From assembly GCF_047511655.1 (NCBI RefSeq), contig NC_133399.1, positions 3,909,333-3,973,332 on the forward strand: a stretch of DNA of 64,000 nt, given 5' to 3'. The DNA is from Castor canadensis. Lineage: Eukaryota; Chordata; Mammalia; Rodentia; Castoridae. The position numbers and the translations under genes are program-made. The notes below the pieces were generated by a model. The model was not told where the DNA came from, did no database searches, and worked only from the letters and a program-made list of their open reading frames with translations. Positions 53,941-64,000 of this stretch are shown here, piece by piece. Numbering within the stretch: position 1 is the stretch's first letter; each line of letters opens with the position of its first letter.

Positions 53941-56900
53941 TCTCAATGTACGTTGACAAAGATTAAGATAGATCAGTAAGGTCATAGGAAGTTAGAAGGT
54001 GACTGAGTATTTCCCTCACCTTAAAGTGGGTGTATGACAACAGTTTCTGGAGCAACAGATCTCTCATGAAGATTCAAGCCCATAAACCATATACCTTGTG
54101 GTAAGATTGACCCAAAAAATTTTGCTCATTTTCATTTTGTAAAGTTGCCCTAGTGTTTTACACTATAAGCAGAATATTCCTTTAGGGTGGAGATTTTAGG
54201 ATTGATGCTCTGTAGAGTATGGATAATTTAAATTTACTAGGGAGTTTTGATAGTGTATGAATTTACCTGAACTTTTATGAATGTTTTCTTATTCTGTGAT
54301 TTGACAACAGGTGGAATGTTCTAATTTATTACACTTGTCCATGTAGCATTAAATAGCTTCTTTGAATGCTGATATTTGTACTATACTGATGAACTGTGGT
54401 GTTGAGCACTTTTTCCTACTTGTTCCTTCATGTTACTCTCACCCCTTCCTCTCTGCCTCTCATTTTTCTTTTGCTGTTCCATTTTTCTGTGTAAATGGTG
54501 GTCTACTATTAATGTGAAGTTTGGATGGTTATTTTTAATTCACCAAAATGATGTGCTGTGCATTTAGCTGGTGTAGTACAATCTTGCTGAAATCCTTTAT
54601 ATACCTATTTATTTACTTATTTTTTACTCAGGGTCCTGTGATTGCTGAGGCATGCACTACACCACTTGAGTCAGTCTGACAGGTGCACTCCTTTATTTAT
54701 TATATTATCCCATTTTCTGTTCCCCTTTATGATACCAAGTATGTGTAAAATGTATTGTTAGTAATTGCCTGAATACGTAAAATCCTTTTCTAAGTAAACT
54801 ACATGCATTTCAATTAAAGATATGCTGCTTCATGGACAGGGCAAGAATATTGGTATGTTCACCACTATTGTTCTTCCCATATTTAACTGTTCCCATATAT
54901 AACCCATATATAATTATTCTTACTAATTTTTCCTTTTACAAGGTATCACCTAGTCCATAGTTAAATTTCAATGACTTTTAGCAAAGGTTTTCCTTGAATA
55001 CCAGTAGTGGGGAAGAAAGTAAAGAATTTTCATTCATTTCTTATTTTCCTAAAACTATTTTTCTCTATGTGATCTAAGCTCTTAGCTTACATGTGTTTGT
55101 TTCACTCTAGAGAACTTTAAACAACTTACAAAATTCAGATACTGGTGACACATTCTACGAATTTTAAAGTGTTTTCTTTCTTTTCTGGCTGCATTCTTTA
55201 ATCATTTTCATGTTGATTTTTTTTGTTCTTCTTATTCTTGTTCTCCATTAAGCACCTTTACTGTTGGTTTCATTGAATTTATTGTATCTCCATCTTCATA
55301 ATTTCTATATAATCCTTTTATGATTTCTAAGTCTGTACTGATATTAACTTCTTTGTGCATAGTATTTACACTTTGGTATTTGCTTAACATGCTTGCCTAC
55401 AATCCTTTGATTCTACTTTAGACAGTCCCAAGAAAGGCTTTGTGAAATGAGTTCACTGCCTGAGATTTTTCAGCAATCAATATTCTCATTCTGAAAATAG
55501 AACTTTGGAGGCAGCTTAAGCCCTGAGCTCATGTTCACCATCTGCAGGGTACAGACACGAGATTTAAATAGGCAAAGAACTGGGGGTAGGGACCAAAGAT
55601 ATGCATAGTTAAACAGTTCCAGTCACAGGTGTGGTCTATAACTGAGCTGTAGGTTTGGGAGAGGTTCTGGTGTTGTTATCTGGAGGATGGTCCATCCAGA
55701 GGTGGGTCTACTGTTGGGGGTCGATTTGGTTTCATGTCATGAAGAAAATAAATATCTATTTTCTCCTTCCTAGATTCTGAGGGGGTTGCAAGGTGAATGG
55801 AGAGAATGGCTCAGAGAAAAAGTGATTGAAAATGGAGACTTGCCATGTTTTTTCCCACTTTTGTTTAATTCATGGACTGAGTATGGAGTCCATGTTTTTT
55901 AGCAAAGCAGTCTAAGGAACTCCTACAATGCATTTTGACTGACAATCCACATTTCTCTGTCTCTTCATATTTGTTTTTATTTGTTCCTTGTGTGTGAAAA
56001 GTGAATATGATATTATCTTCATGCAGTTTTACTATTTTCCTGTTTCTTCACCATGTTTCCCTTTTTCTCATGAGGAAAATTTGCACTATCATATGCAACA
56101 GGTATTTCATCATGATTTTTCTGGTTTATTGTTTTTAGTGGTCCTATGATTTGAACTCAAGGTCCCATGCTTGATAGGCAGGCACTTTTTCACTTGAGTC
56201 ACTCCACCAGCTCTGTGATTTCTAAAACATTCAAGTTTTATCATTCCCATTTCAGTGTATACATATGAATTTGATATCCATAGCTATAGACTTTATGTGG
56301 TGCCCACAAGACCTCATTCAGGAAAGAACATGAATGCTCAGGATTCATAGTGTTCTGTGTTCTAAAGTTACTCCAGTTTACTTCTTCCATATGTATATTA
56401 GGTCCCAGCATCCAGAACATGAAATCGCATACAATATGCTACATTACTGTCTCCAAAATAATGTTTTTGTAAACATTTACAGTAATCAAAAACTAGATCT
56501 TAATATTTTGTGCTCTGTATCTTGAATTTGAGTATATTTGTCTCATTTTTCCCATGACTCTGTTGTACTTATGTTAAAGAAATGCTAGCTCTCCACAAAT
56601 TGCATATTTTTACTCTATCACAAAAATTCAGCCTATTATGTACTGTTTTTACCATGTGAGCCTTGCCATGTACTTTAGGTTCTCTTCCTATGGGATCTGT
56701 CTAAGGAACATAGCAGAAACATGGAAATAATCATAGTTATCACAGAGAGTGTATTTTAGTTTACCATCCTGTAGGCTCCCTGTCATGAACCTTGTAGAAA
56801 TGTGCAAATAATTATTTTTATAATGGAGGCAAATTCAGTAGTAGGGTGATGTTGGTGTAAATTGCTTCAGAACAGTCTCTCCTTTTTACAGTTAAATTGT

Positions 56901-57428
56901 TCAAGTTCATTCCAAGAATGGTTCCCAGATACCAGTAGACATGGATTTCTTCTCATGCGTTTATAACATTATTCAGTCTTAGGCCACTTGGTGTTAGTTT
57001 TATGGGAACAAGAAGTAGGAATTTGTACTGAGAAGTGCTAGTATCCCAATGTACAACATGCAATTGTTGGGACCAGTTACCAAATAGGTGTTTTACTGTC
57101 AATTTAAAAAATAGTTCCAGTGAGGTGTCAGAAGTACTATTTGATTTGTAAATGTAGATGGAGAATGAGATCATGATGACCTTGAACTGAAATAAGTATT
57201 TGATGGATCCTTCATCATGTTACATTCTTGCAAAGAAAGTTCCTTTCTTAGCTGGCATGATTTTCATGGTTCTTCTTGCAGATGATTTGGGATGGGGTAG
57301 GAGCCAATGACTTTTGAGAATGTGCTGCTACTTGTCTTTGGCTTGGTTTCATTCACAGATATGATAGATGTAACTCTGTTATTTATGTTTGAGTTTCATG
57401 GATACTGTCTTTTTGTAAAAATAGGTAA
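53941..57428. other. AT-rich unique sequence with two SINE fragments
   Basis: Antisense SINE halves occur at about 54630-54695 (TCAGGGTCCTGTGATTGC...CACTTGAGTCAG) and 56137-56215 (GGTCCTATGATTTGAACTCAAGG...CACTCCACCAGC). Otherwise I see no gene or RNA. If the plus-strand KZFP promoter at 51 kb is live, this would be its intron 1. Confidence 0.45.
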
Positions 57429-57519
57429 TGCATCAAGAAGTTGCATGTCATCCTTGTGTGTGGCCATGTTAATCTTTGTACCTTTCCAATTTCAGTATAT
57501 GTGCTGCTTAAGTGAACAT
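57429..57519 (-). pseudogene. U6 snRNA pseudogene
   Basis: The plus strand carries the reverse complement of U6: GTCATCCTTGTGTG...GGCCATG.TAATCTT, TTCCAATTTCAGTATATGTGCTGC. These cover the ACAGAGA-side and 5' stem regions with several substitutions. U6 is the catalytic snRNA of the spliceosome and has many retrocopies in mammals. The 3' end is degenerate and there is no recognisable polymerase III upstream promoter. Confidence 0.88.
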
Positions 57520-57599
57520 GATAGTATTTTATTCAGGTCAGATCATTTGATAATATATGGGGAACAGATTAAAGCCTATGAGAACTGGATGTAAGCAAA

Positions 57600-58480
57600 G
57601 TGAGGTGCTGTTAATTGCTTTTACCTGTAAGCCAAGATAGGCACAACTCCCAGCCATGAAACAGAGAAAAGCTGAACAAGCTGTGCTTGCTAAGTTTCAT
57701 TCAGAGAAGCAAGAATGCAGGTTTCTCTTGTTGCAGTGTCACACTCCTCCCCTTCTCTGCCCTGTATGCTGCTGTTTATAAAAGACCCCTTAAGGAGGAA
57801 GAGGGGCTTTTGCTTGGCTTTTTGCTTTTGCTTTGGGGAAGAAGCTTTTACTTTGGGTTTGGTGTGGGATGATTTTGGAAGGGAAAAGAATTGTTGAAGG
57901 GAAAAGAATTGCTAAAGTTGGATTCATAGAAAGTCTGCTCTGAGATGTTTAACATAGACTTTAGAAAGCAAAGCTAAGAAAGAACTTCATGTGCAGGGCT
58001 CAGGAAAGCTAAGCTAAAGAAAAAACAAAGAGAACATGGGACAGTTCACAGTGCGAGTCCAAGGACCAAGACTTAAGTTATGATATGCAGGTTGTAGGCC
58101 TGGCTGTTTGCAATTTTGTGTACCAAGACTTTGAGAGAGCTAAAGGGGGATGGGACAGTGCAAGCCTGGGGGAAAAAGACTTCAAAAGCAATTAAGCTAA
58201 AGGTAAACTAAGAACAAACATGGGACAGTGGAAGCCTAAGGAAAGAGGATTTAAGCAAGGTTTTAAAGAAGTGAAAGGATTAAAGCCTTAAAGAATCAAG
58301 ATAAAGAAGTAATGAGACTTGTGTGTCTCCACCAGAGCACTCAACACACCTGACCCCACTGTCTGTCTGTCTGTCCTGTGTCTTTTCTGAAACCTCCAGT
58401 TGCCCCCAGTTAAGCCCAGTTAGGTCCAGTAATAACCAGGAAGGAGAGAGAAAATCTCTTGAGAAAAAATAAGTTGTTTC
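57600..58480 (+). repeat. Purine-rich LTR-like element with internal tandem repeats
   Basis: A TTTATAAAAGACCCC box at 57775 resembles an LTR TATA region. Downstream, a roughly 70-100-base unit containing ACATGGGACAGT, then AAGCCTA/GAGTCCA, then AAGACTT/AGGATTT, is repeated about three times (58033, 58150, 58220). A CTGT run at 58361-58376 and CCAGTTAAGCCCAGTTAGG short repeats close it. No coding capacity is visible. It could be an LTR with its leader or a non-LTR satellite-like element. Confidence 0.4.
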
Positions 58481-59460
58481 TTTTTTTTAATTTAAATCTG
58501 TGTTGGATTTATGAGTGAATTCAAATACATTTTTCAAAATTTTCCACTAGGCTTTAATTTGATGCAACATTTGAGAATTTGTCCTTAATATGTTTCCCTA
58601 CCAATGACCCAAATGGAAAGAGATTTCCTCTGTCTCCTGCATATCTGACCAGTTTCCCCCCACATGGAGCTCTGCTCTGATCTCACTTGAGACCTTTCCC
58701 ATGTAGCTATATCAGCACTAATGGCCAGCACTCACTGGATCAGCAACTGACCCTTGTTGGGAGTTCCCAGACGTAGGACAATGCAGGGACCTTTGAATGC
58801 TAAAGTTCCAGACTCAGGAGCTTGTCAGTATGGCCTGCCACCACTGCACCTTGACATTATGCTTAGAAGAAGAGAGAACTTTCCTAGTGCCACCATGAGA
58901 AGAAGAGTCCATGTGTCTTTAGACTCTATACTGACAGTGTTCATTGTGGTTCTTCAGTCTCATTTTTCTTTCATTTTAGCTTCTGGTCTTTGCTACACAC
59001 CGAGGCTCTCTTTTTCTCCAAGTGTGCACTATGTACATATTATGAGGTTCATATATTTCTATTTTCCATGGAACTGCACTGAATATTTTGTGAGGCTCCT
59101 TATTTCTGTTACTTAAGTCTGCTCCCTGATCCTGTGGATGCCACAGGCTCATGCTTTTTACCTCTCTCTCTCCTGATCCTCAGTTGTCTACTTTGTATAG
59201 GGTGCTGTCCATAACTGAACCTCCAGTGCCTTACCATCATTGCCCAATTTGAAAAATAATGCTTCACCATCTTTCTGGCACTGTGCCTCAGAGGTACTAA
59301 TAATTCATTGGTACACTAGTCCAGTCCACCATCTTCACATTTATTAATGACTTGTGCAGATATTGATCCCTCCCTTCAATCATATTTACATGCTCTGTGT
59401 TTTATGTGTTATTGATATGATTTCATTTGTTGTTGTGTCTCTATTAGAAATCATTTCTTC
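58481..59460. other. Unassigned
   Basis: A 120-codon plus-strand ORF at 58754-59116 has no recognised domain and no supporting context. No repeat family was identified. Confidence 0.35.
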
Positions 59461-59550
59461 ACTGGTAGAATTGCTGAAGTGGTAGAGCATCTGCCTAGCA
59501 AGCATGTAGCTAGGAGTTCAAATCCCAGTACTGCCAAAAGAAAAAAAAGG
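59461..59550 (+). repeat. Short SINE, well preserved
   Basis: GGTAGAATTGCTGAAGTGGTAGAGCATCTGCCTAGCAAGCATG, then GGAGTTCAAATCCCAGTACTGCC and an A-rich tail. It is close to the family consensus inferred from the other copies, with intact A- and B-box-like sequences. Confidence 0.88.
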
Positions 59551-60329
59551 TTTCTTCAGAGTTACCAGAAGGGTTACATAAAATATATTATGGCTATTCA
59601 AAATTTAGCAAACAAAACTTAGCTTTAGTTGAATATAAAGATAATTTACTTTTATTTTCTTCCCACTCCACATTTGATATATTATGACCACACTTTACAT
59701 CTTTCTATACTTTATATTCATTAAGAAATAATATATGCTCATTTGTTTTTAATGTTTGTTTCCCACTGAGGTTAAAAAAAACAATTCATATTACTCTGCT
59801 TTGAACACAGGGCAGGCACTCTGCCACTATGCCAGCCCTGAAGTTAAAAAATTTAATGCTGCCCTACAGCATAACAGTATTCTAAACATGACTAAGATTT
59901 AGTTTTGTCCAGTGGGATTAATATAATTTTCATGCCATTTTAAGGTCACTTTGTATAATTTTTGCTTTGTCATATGGAAATTGTCTCACCACCTTCTTAA
60001 GGAGGACACACAGAATATTCTATACAGATCATCAGCTTTGATAAATGTAGAAGAGACAGCACAAGCCTGAGGAATCCATACTTCAATTAGGACAAGTGGG
60101 TTTTATTGTTGTCCTCACCTAAAAACAGAGTTCCATGGTCTATCTGTTTGTGCATAGATGCTCAGAGCACAATTTTGGTTGATGTATTACCTACCAATAC
60201 TGACTCATAGCAGAAATGTTTACCTGTTTGATTTATTTTCTTATTTGATGATTGAACTCTTCATGTACTGTGAGAAAAGGAACAAAAATCAGTGAGCTTT
60301 TTTAGCATACACTAATTATGCAAATTAAT

Positions 60330-60540
60330 GGATCTCGGGGCTTTACACTTGCTTGGCAGGTAACTGTACTACTTGAGTCACACATCTAGCCCTTGTCTCT
60401 TTGGCTATTTTTTGAGAGCAGGTGTTTCCCAGTTTTTGTTTTTGTTTTTGTTTTTATTGACTTGGACTGACTGGATCCAATCCTCCTCATCTCAGCCTCA
60501 CAAGCACCTCAGTTTACAGACAATGGCCATTGGAGTCTGG
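60330..60540 (-). repeat. Long composite SINE, minus strand, diverged
   Basis: GGGGCTTTACACTTGCTTGGCAGG, TACTTGAGTCACACATCTAGCC, a (GTTTTT)n stretch, then CTCAGCCTCACAAGCACC. Another fragment lies at 59783-59840. Confidence 0.65.
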
Positions 60541-60994
60541 TTCAGTATCTTTTCATACATCTGTGTGGTGTACTTTGATCAGAAACACTCTTCTACACAC
60601 CTCCTGCTTATACTTTTCCTTTCCTCAGATAGTCCCTACTGTTTTCACATCTTTTAAAATAGTCATATGTCACAGAAAAACTCTTCTTACATAGAATTAT
60701 TTACACAATTCTTTTTATATAGATACTTGAATCATAAAACTATTCAAGATATTAATGTAAACTTTATAGATACATTGTAAAACTTTTGAAAGGTACAAAA
60801 AATATAGAATTTTGTATAAACATGAATTCTCCATATAAATGTAGAAGATAAATAAATGTTCTTATTTGAAAAATTCACGGAATAAATTATCTTTGTATCA
60901 TAATACATGAGACAAAATGGTGAGCAGAAAGCACTCACCTGGTACATCTCATTGGCCCTAGATCTTGATACTCACAAAGATAGTAATTTTGCTT

Positions 60995-61190
60995 GGCACC
61001 TGTGGATCATACTTAAAGGCTAATTACTTGGAAAGCTGAGATTGGGAAGATTGTATTGAAGGGTAGCATGGGTGAAAAAGTGACCCCCATCTTTAAATAA
61101 TCAGAGCAAAATGGGCTGTAATAGAGCACCAGGTTTAGAAACACCAAGCCATGAGTTAAAACCCAAATCCCACAACCCAAAACAAGCTAA
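60995..61190 (+). repeat. Long composite SINE, diverged
   Basis: GCTTGGCACCTGTGGATCATAC, GGAAAGCTGAGATTGGGAAG, then GGGCTGTAATAGAGCACC and GAGTTAAAACCCAAATCCC. Confidence 0.6.
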
Positions 61191-61199
61191 AAAGTAACA

Positions 61200-62800
61200 T
61201 ATGTAGTGTACTTTATACTTTCCTCAGACTGGTGCATTTTACTGTAAGCAAGTGAAATTGGTCTAACACAGGAGGGAAGGTTCTATATTCAGTCCTGCAC
61301 AGAACCTATTAAGAAAAGGGTTTGTGGTAGAAAAAAATGCCTTGGTATTTATACAGTCTTCATGGATCTGAAGGGTGACATTTACAAGGAAATGCTTTGC
61401 TAATGAAATGAGCAATTGGTATATAGCTAGGGAAAGGGCTAGACAGGGACATATAGGGAAAGGAAGATAATGATAATTCCACATAAACAATGAATTTTGC
61501 ATGGTATTACCAGGATGCAGAAAATGGAAAAAATGGTGGCTACACCTGATGGGCCTGGAGGCTCTTATTCAGAAAATAGAAAAGCACAGAGAAGGTGCTA
61601 CTACTGATAATTTTGAGATCTTCAGGAAAAGAGATAAGATGATGTCCCAGGGGCTGGTGAAGAAATCATGGAATGAAAAAGGTGTTGACAGTTATTCTAA
61701 ATGGATCTTAGCAAGTTTGAAATGGCAGATTCCAGGTGCTGGGAGAATAGGAAACAGTATATTAGTGAGTTTTCTCCCTGTAACAAACTCTTGAGGTAGT
61801 GAAGCTATAAGAATTAACATTGATTTTTGGTTGCTAGTTATGGAGGTTCCATCTATGATGAAATGGCTCTGTGGGATTTGGACACGGGGCGTGGCAGCAC
61901 ATTGGGTGAGGAGCATGAGATGGAGCAAAACCATAAACACCACAGCAGGGAGCAGAAGAGCAGAAGTAGAGTAGGGTCCATTGAACTCCCTTGATGGCTT
62001 GTCTCCAAAGACCCGAAGGCTTGTACTTGGCCCCAACTCTTAATAAGTTTGAAAACCTTCCAATAATCCCAAGCAAGGGACAAATCCCTCACTCATTTGC
62101 CTTTGGGTGACATTGGTTCAAACAAAACCAGGTAGGAGGGAATGGGGCATGTTTTGAAAATAAGCAGTAAGTTACAGCAACAATAAAGAGTCATACTTTC
62201 CATACATGAAGACATGTTTGACAATCTATTCATTACAAGATTGGACTTTTATCTAGGCATGCATGGAAGTGGGGTCATGCTGTCATTTCACGAAGTCTGT
62301 GAAATTAGGCTTAGAGAAAGACTTACGGAAGCAGGTGTATAAAAGAGTTTATGAATAGATCACTTCCTTTTTATCAGAATGTTAAAGTATCTCCATGTGA
62401 TTTTTCACTGTTTAAGGTCAATATTGAAGGAGGGAGCATCATTATGCAAGGAAAAGGGGGCAGCAGGCATGCTGAGGCCCCAGATTTAAACTGTTAGGTG
62501 TGCCTCCTGCAACACCTGGGTCTATTGCACTGTGAGGCACCAATCAGTTGTTCAAATTGGTATTGAAGCTTGGGAATAGGCTGTATCTTCTGTGTGTAGG
62601 TCTTCATTGTAACTTGAGGTCAAACAGACACCTTGTCTGAACTACTCCAAAGAGTTTTTATTTTAATCATTTTTTTTAATCATCACTTTTTCTTTATACA
62701 GTTCTGGTGAGAACACTACACTTTCTCCTTGTTCACATGTTCTTACTTTGTTTGGGTAATACAGTTTAGGTTGAGATTTCAGGTGTATAAATGCTTGTCC
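61200..62800. other. Unassigned, repeat-like in part
   Basis: ORFs of 79-114 codons here have no recognisable domain. The stretch 61830-62130 has a mixed, GC-richer composition that may be an unrecognised interspersed repeat, but I could not name one. Confidence 0.3.
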
Positions 62801-63240
62801 ATGAAGAGAAGTGCATGATCCCAATTCCTGAAATGTGACAAAATCAGGCCTTTCCTCCTGGTCAAGTGAGTCCTTACCTGGCCTGGCCCAGAACTGCAAC
62901 TTTTCTGAGCCCAAAGGTTGTCCCTATAGGAAAATGAGTGTGAAATTCTCTCAGCTTGTTGCTGGCTCAATTTCCCAGTGGAATATGTGTGTGGAATGTC
63001 TGAGGTTTTTAAGGGGGTAATGGGTAGATTTTGGTTCTGTGCTCCTTTTGTAGCTAAGAAAAAATTGTGATGTCTGGGTTAATCACAGCTTTTTATGAGG
63101 GTTATGTTATTCAGGATAAATCATTCTACCAGTTTCCTTTTGCCTTCAGGTAATTGGGTACACAGTATGATTTCTGCCATTGAAGTCAAATCTGAGAAAC
63201 CCAGGTTGAGAGAAAGACATTATTACATTTGTTTTTTTTC
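62800..63240 (+). repeat. Inverted KZFP-flank duplicate (unit E)
   Basis: The reverse complement of 62840-62970 matches unit A at 15780-15930 (CTCAGAGAATTTCACACTCAGTTTCC in A) and unit C at 31220-31330 (CCAGGCCAGGTGAGAACTCACTGGACCAGGAGGAAAG in C, split here for length). Its 62985-63240 part repeats 53030-53290. It is therefore a plus-strand-oriented relative of the minus-strand units, like the promoter at 51 kb. No first exon could be recognised in it. Confidence 0.6.
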
Positions 63241-64000
63241 AGATTTTAAAATAACCTTTATTTGTTTTTTAGTTAACATATGCATTATTGGAAACAAACA
63301 CATAAAGATAAGAAAAAATTCACCTGTAGCCACAAGCCATATAATTTGAATGTCCTAAATTCTGTATATACACACAATGATCCACTTTAGGAAACTCAGA
63401 TCATATGGTCTGACATGCTTGTTCACTCATTGTGGATGCTCAGCAACACAAAGTCCCAAAACTACATGAATATTTTGATAATGAAATATGTACTCTAGCC
63501 ACTCAATCTGTTAGACAATAATGATAATCCTGCCTTCCTTGGGGTCAAAAATTTCACTAAAGACTTAAATGGCAACAGGCCTCTCTCTAGGCAGAAGTGT
63601 CGGCAAAGTTACAATATTGCATTTCCACAATTCTCCACTTACCATGAGACATAAAGCCACAAAGTACACTTTGCATAGTTTCTAAGACCATTCATTGTAA
63701 CATCTATGCTATTAAAATATTACCAAGAAGGCATGTTCAATGAATTAGTGTATCTCTGTTGTACAGCCAGAAGCTACATGCATGTCAGTGGCTCTCATCA
63801 AACCATAAATCTGAGCACACCTGCACATTACTCTCCCTGTGGACTTCCTTCTGCCCCACTGCTGCCAGCCTAATGAACAAGTACTACACACATTGCCTGG
63901 AGGTAGTGACAATTCCATGTCCAAGATGCATCCCTTCTGTTGATTACAATCTACTTACAAGTTCCCTAATTCAGTAGCTCTATGTTTCATTATACTCTGT
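63241..64000. other. AT-rich, nothing recognised
   Basis: No gene, RNA or clear repeat down to the window end. Confidence 0.35.

Noticed and set aside
57307..57594. 95-codon ORF beginning Met-Thr-Phe-Glu-Asn-Val as a KRAB-A exon for the 51-kb promoter
   Set aside because: After these residues the KRAB pattern (Glu-Trp, Leu-Tyr-Asp-Val-Met) does not follow, and the ORF runs into the antisense U6 pseudogene.

Overview
This window is mammalian nuclear DNA: AT-rich, dense in retroelements, with no bacterial-style operons. Composite tRNA-derived SINEs, one L1 lineage, rodent-type LTRs and a KRAB zinc-finger (KZFP) repeat landscape suggest a rodent. The SINE and L1 wording resembles what I remember from castorimorph rodents such as beaver, but I could not search for this. 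I see no intact protein-coding gene. Almost all open reading frames are chance ORFs or pieces of retroelements.

Host-gene layer. The window is a decayed KRAB-zinc-finger cluster. A minus-strand pseudogene has a recognisable 127-bp KRAB-A exon (27776-27902) and a degenerate C2H2 finger exon (about 23770-26990, split by an L1). Its 5' regions are reiterated. First-exon copies ending in the KZFP-type pattern, with the ATG directly before a GT splice donor, lie on the minus strand at 15362, 16724 and 30794, with a ruined copy near 39702. One well-preserved, CpG-rich promoter and first exon lies on the plus strand, ending at 51114. The flanks of these units (14213-18830, 29560-31400, 39243-41270, 50470-51500, 62800-63240) are related to each other, some inverted. 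Segmental duplication and inversion therefore shaped the locus.

Mobile layer. 924-3177: LTR-like sequence and the broken env end of an endogenous retrovirus. 7645-14200: a full-length but dead L1 with target-site duplications. 24901-26752 and 44694-47038: two young 5'-truncated L1 copies, one inside the zinc-finger exon and one inside an hnRNPA1 processed pseudogene. 33006-39237: a class I endogenous retrovirus with two 342-bp LTRs, a tRNA-His-type primer site, remnants of gag, protease, reverse transcriptase and integrase, and a deletion joining integrase to env. 49305-50252: an LTR joined to an L1 fragment. 52125-52640: a likely solo LTR. More than thirty SINE insertions are scattered throughout, densest at 41.2-44.0 kb.

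RNA-derived layer. A U6 snRNA pseudogene lies at 57429-57519 on the minus strand. The most unusual small feature is a 5' half of elongator tRNA-Met at 28164-28202, flanked by a perfect 12-bp duplication. It looks like a retroposed tRNA half.
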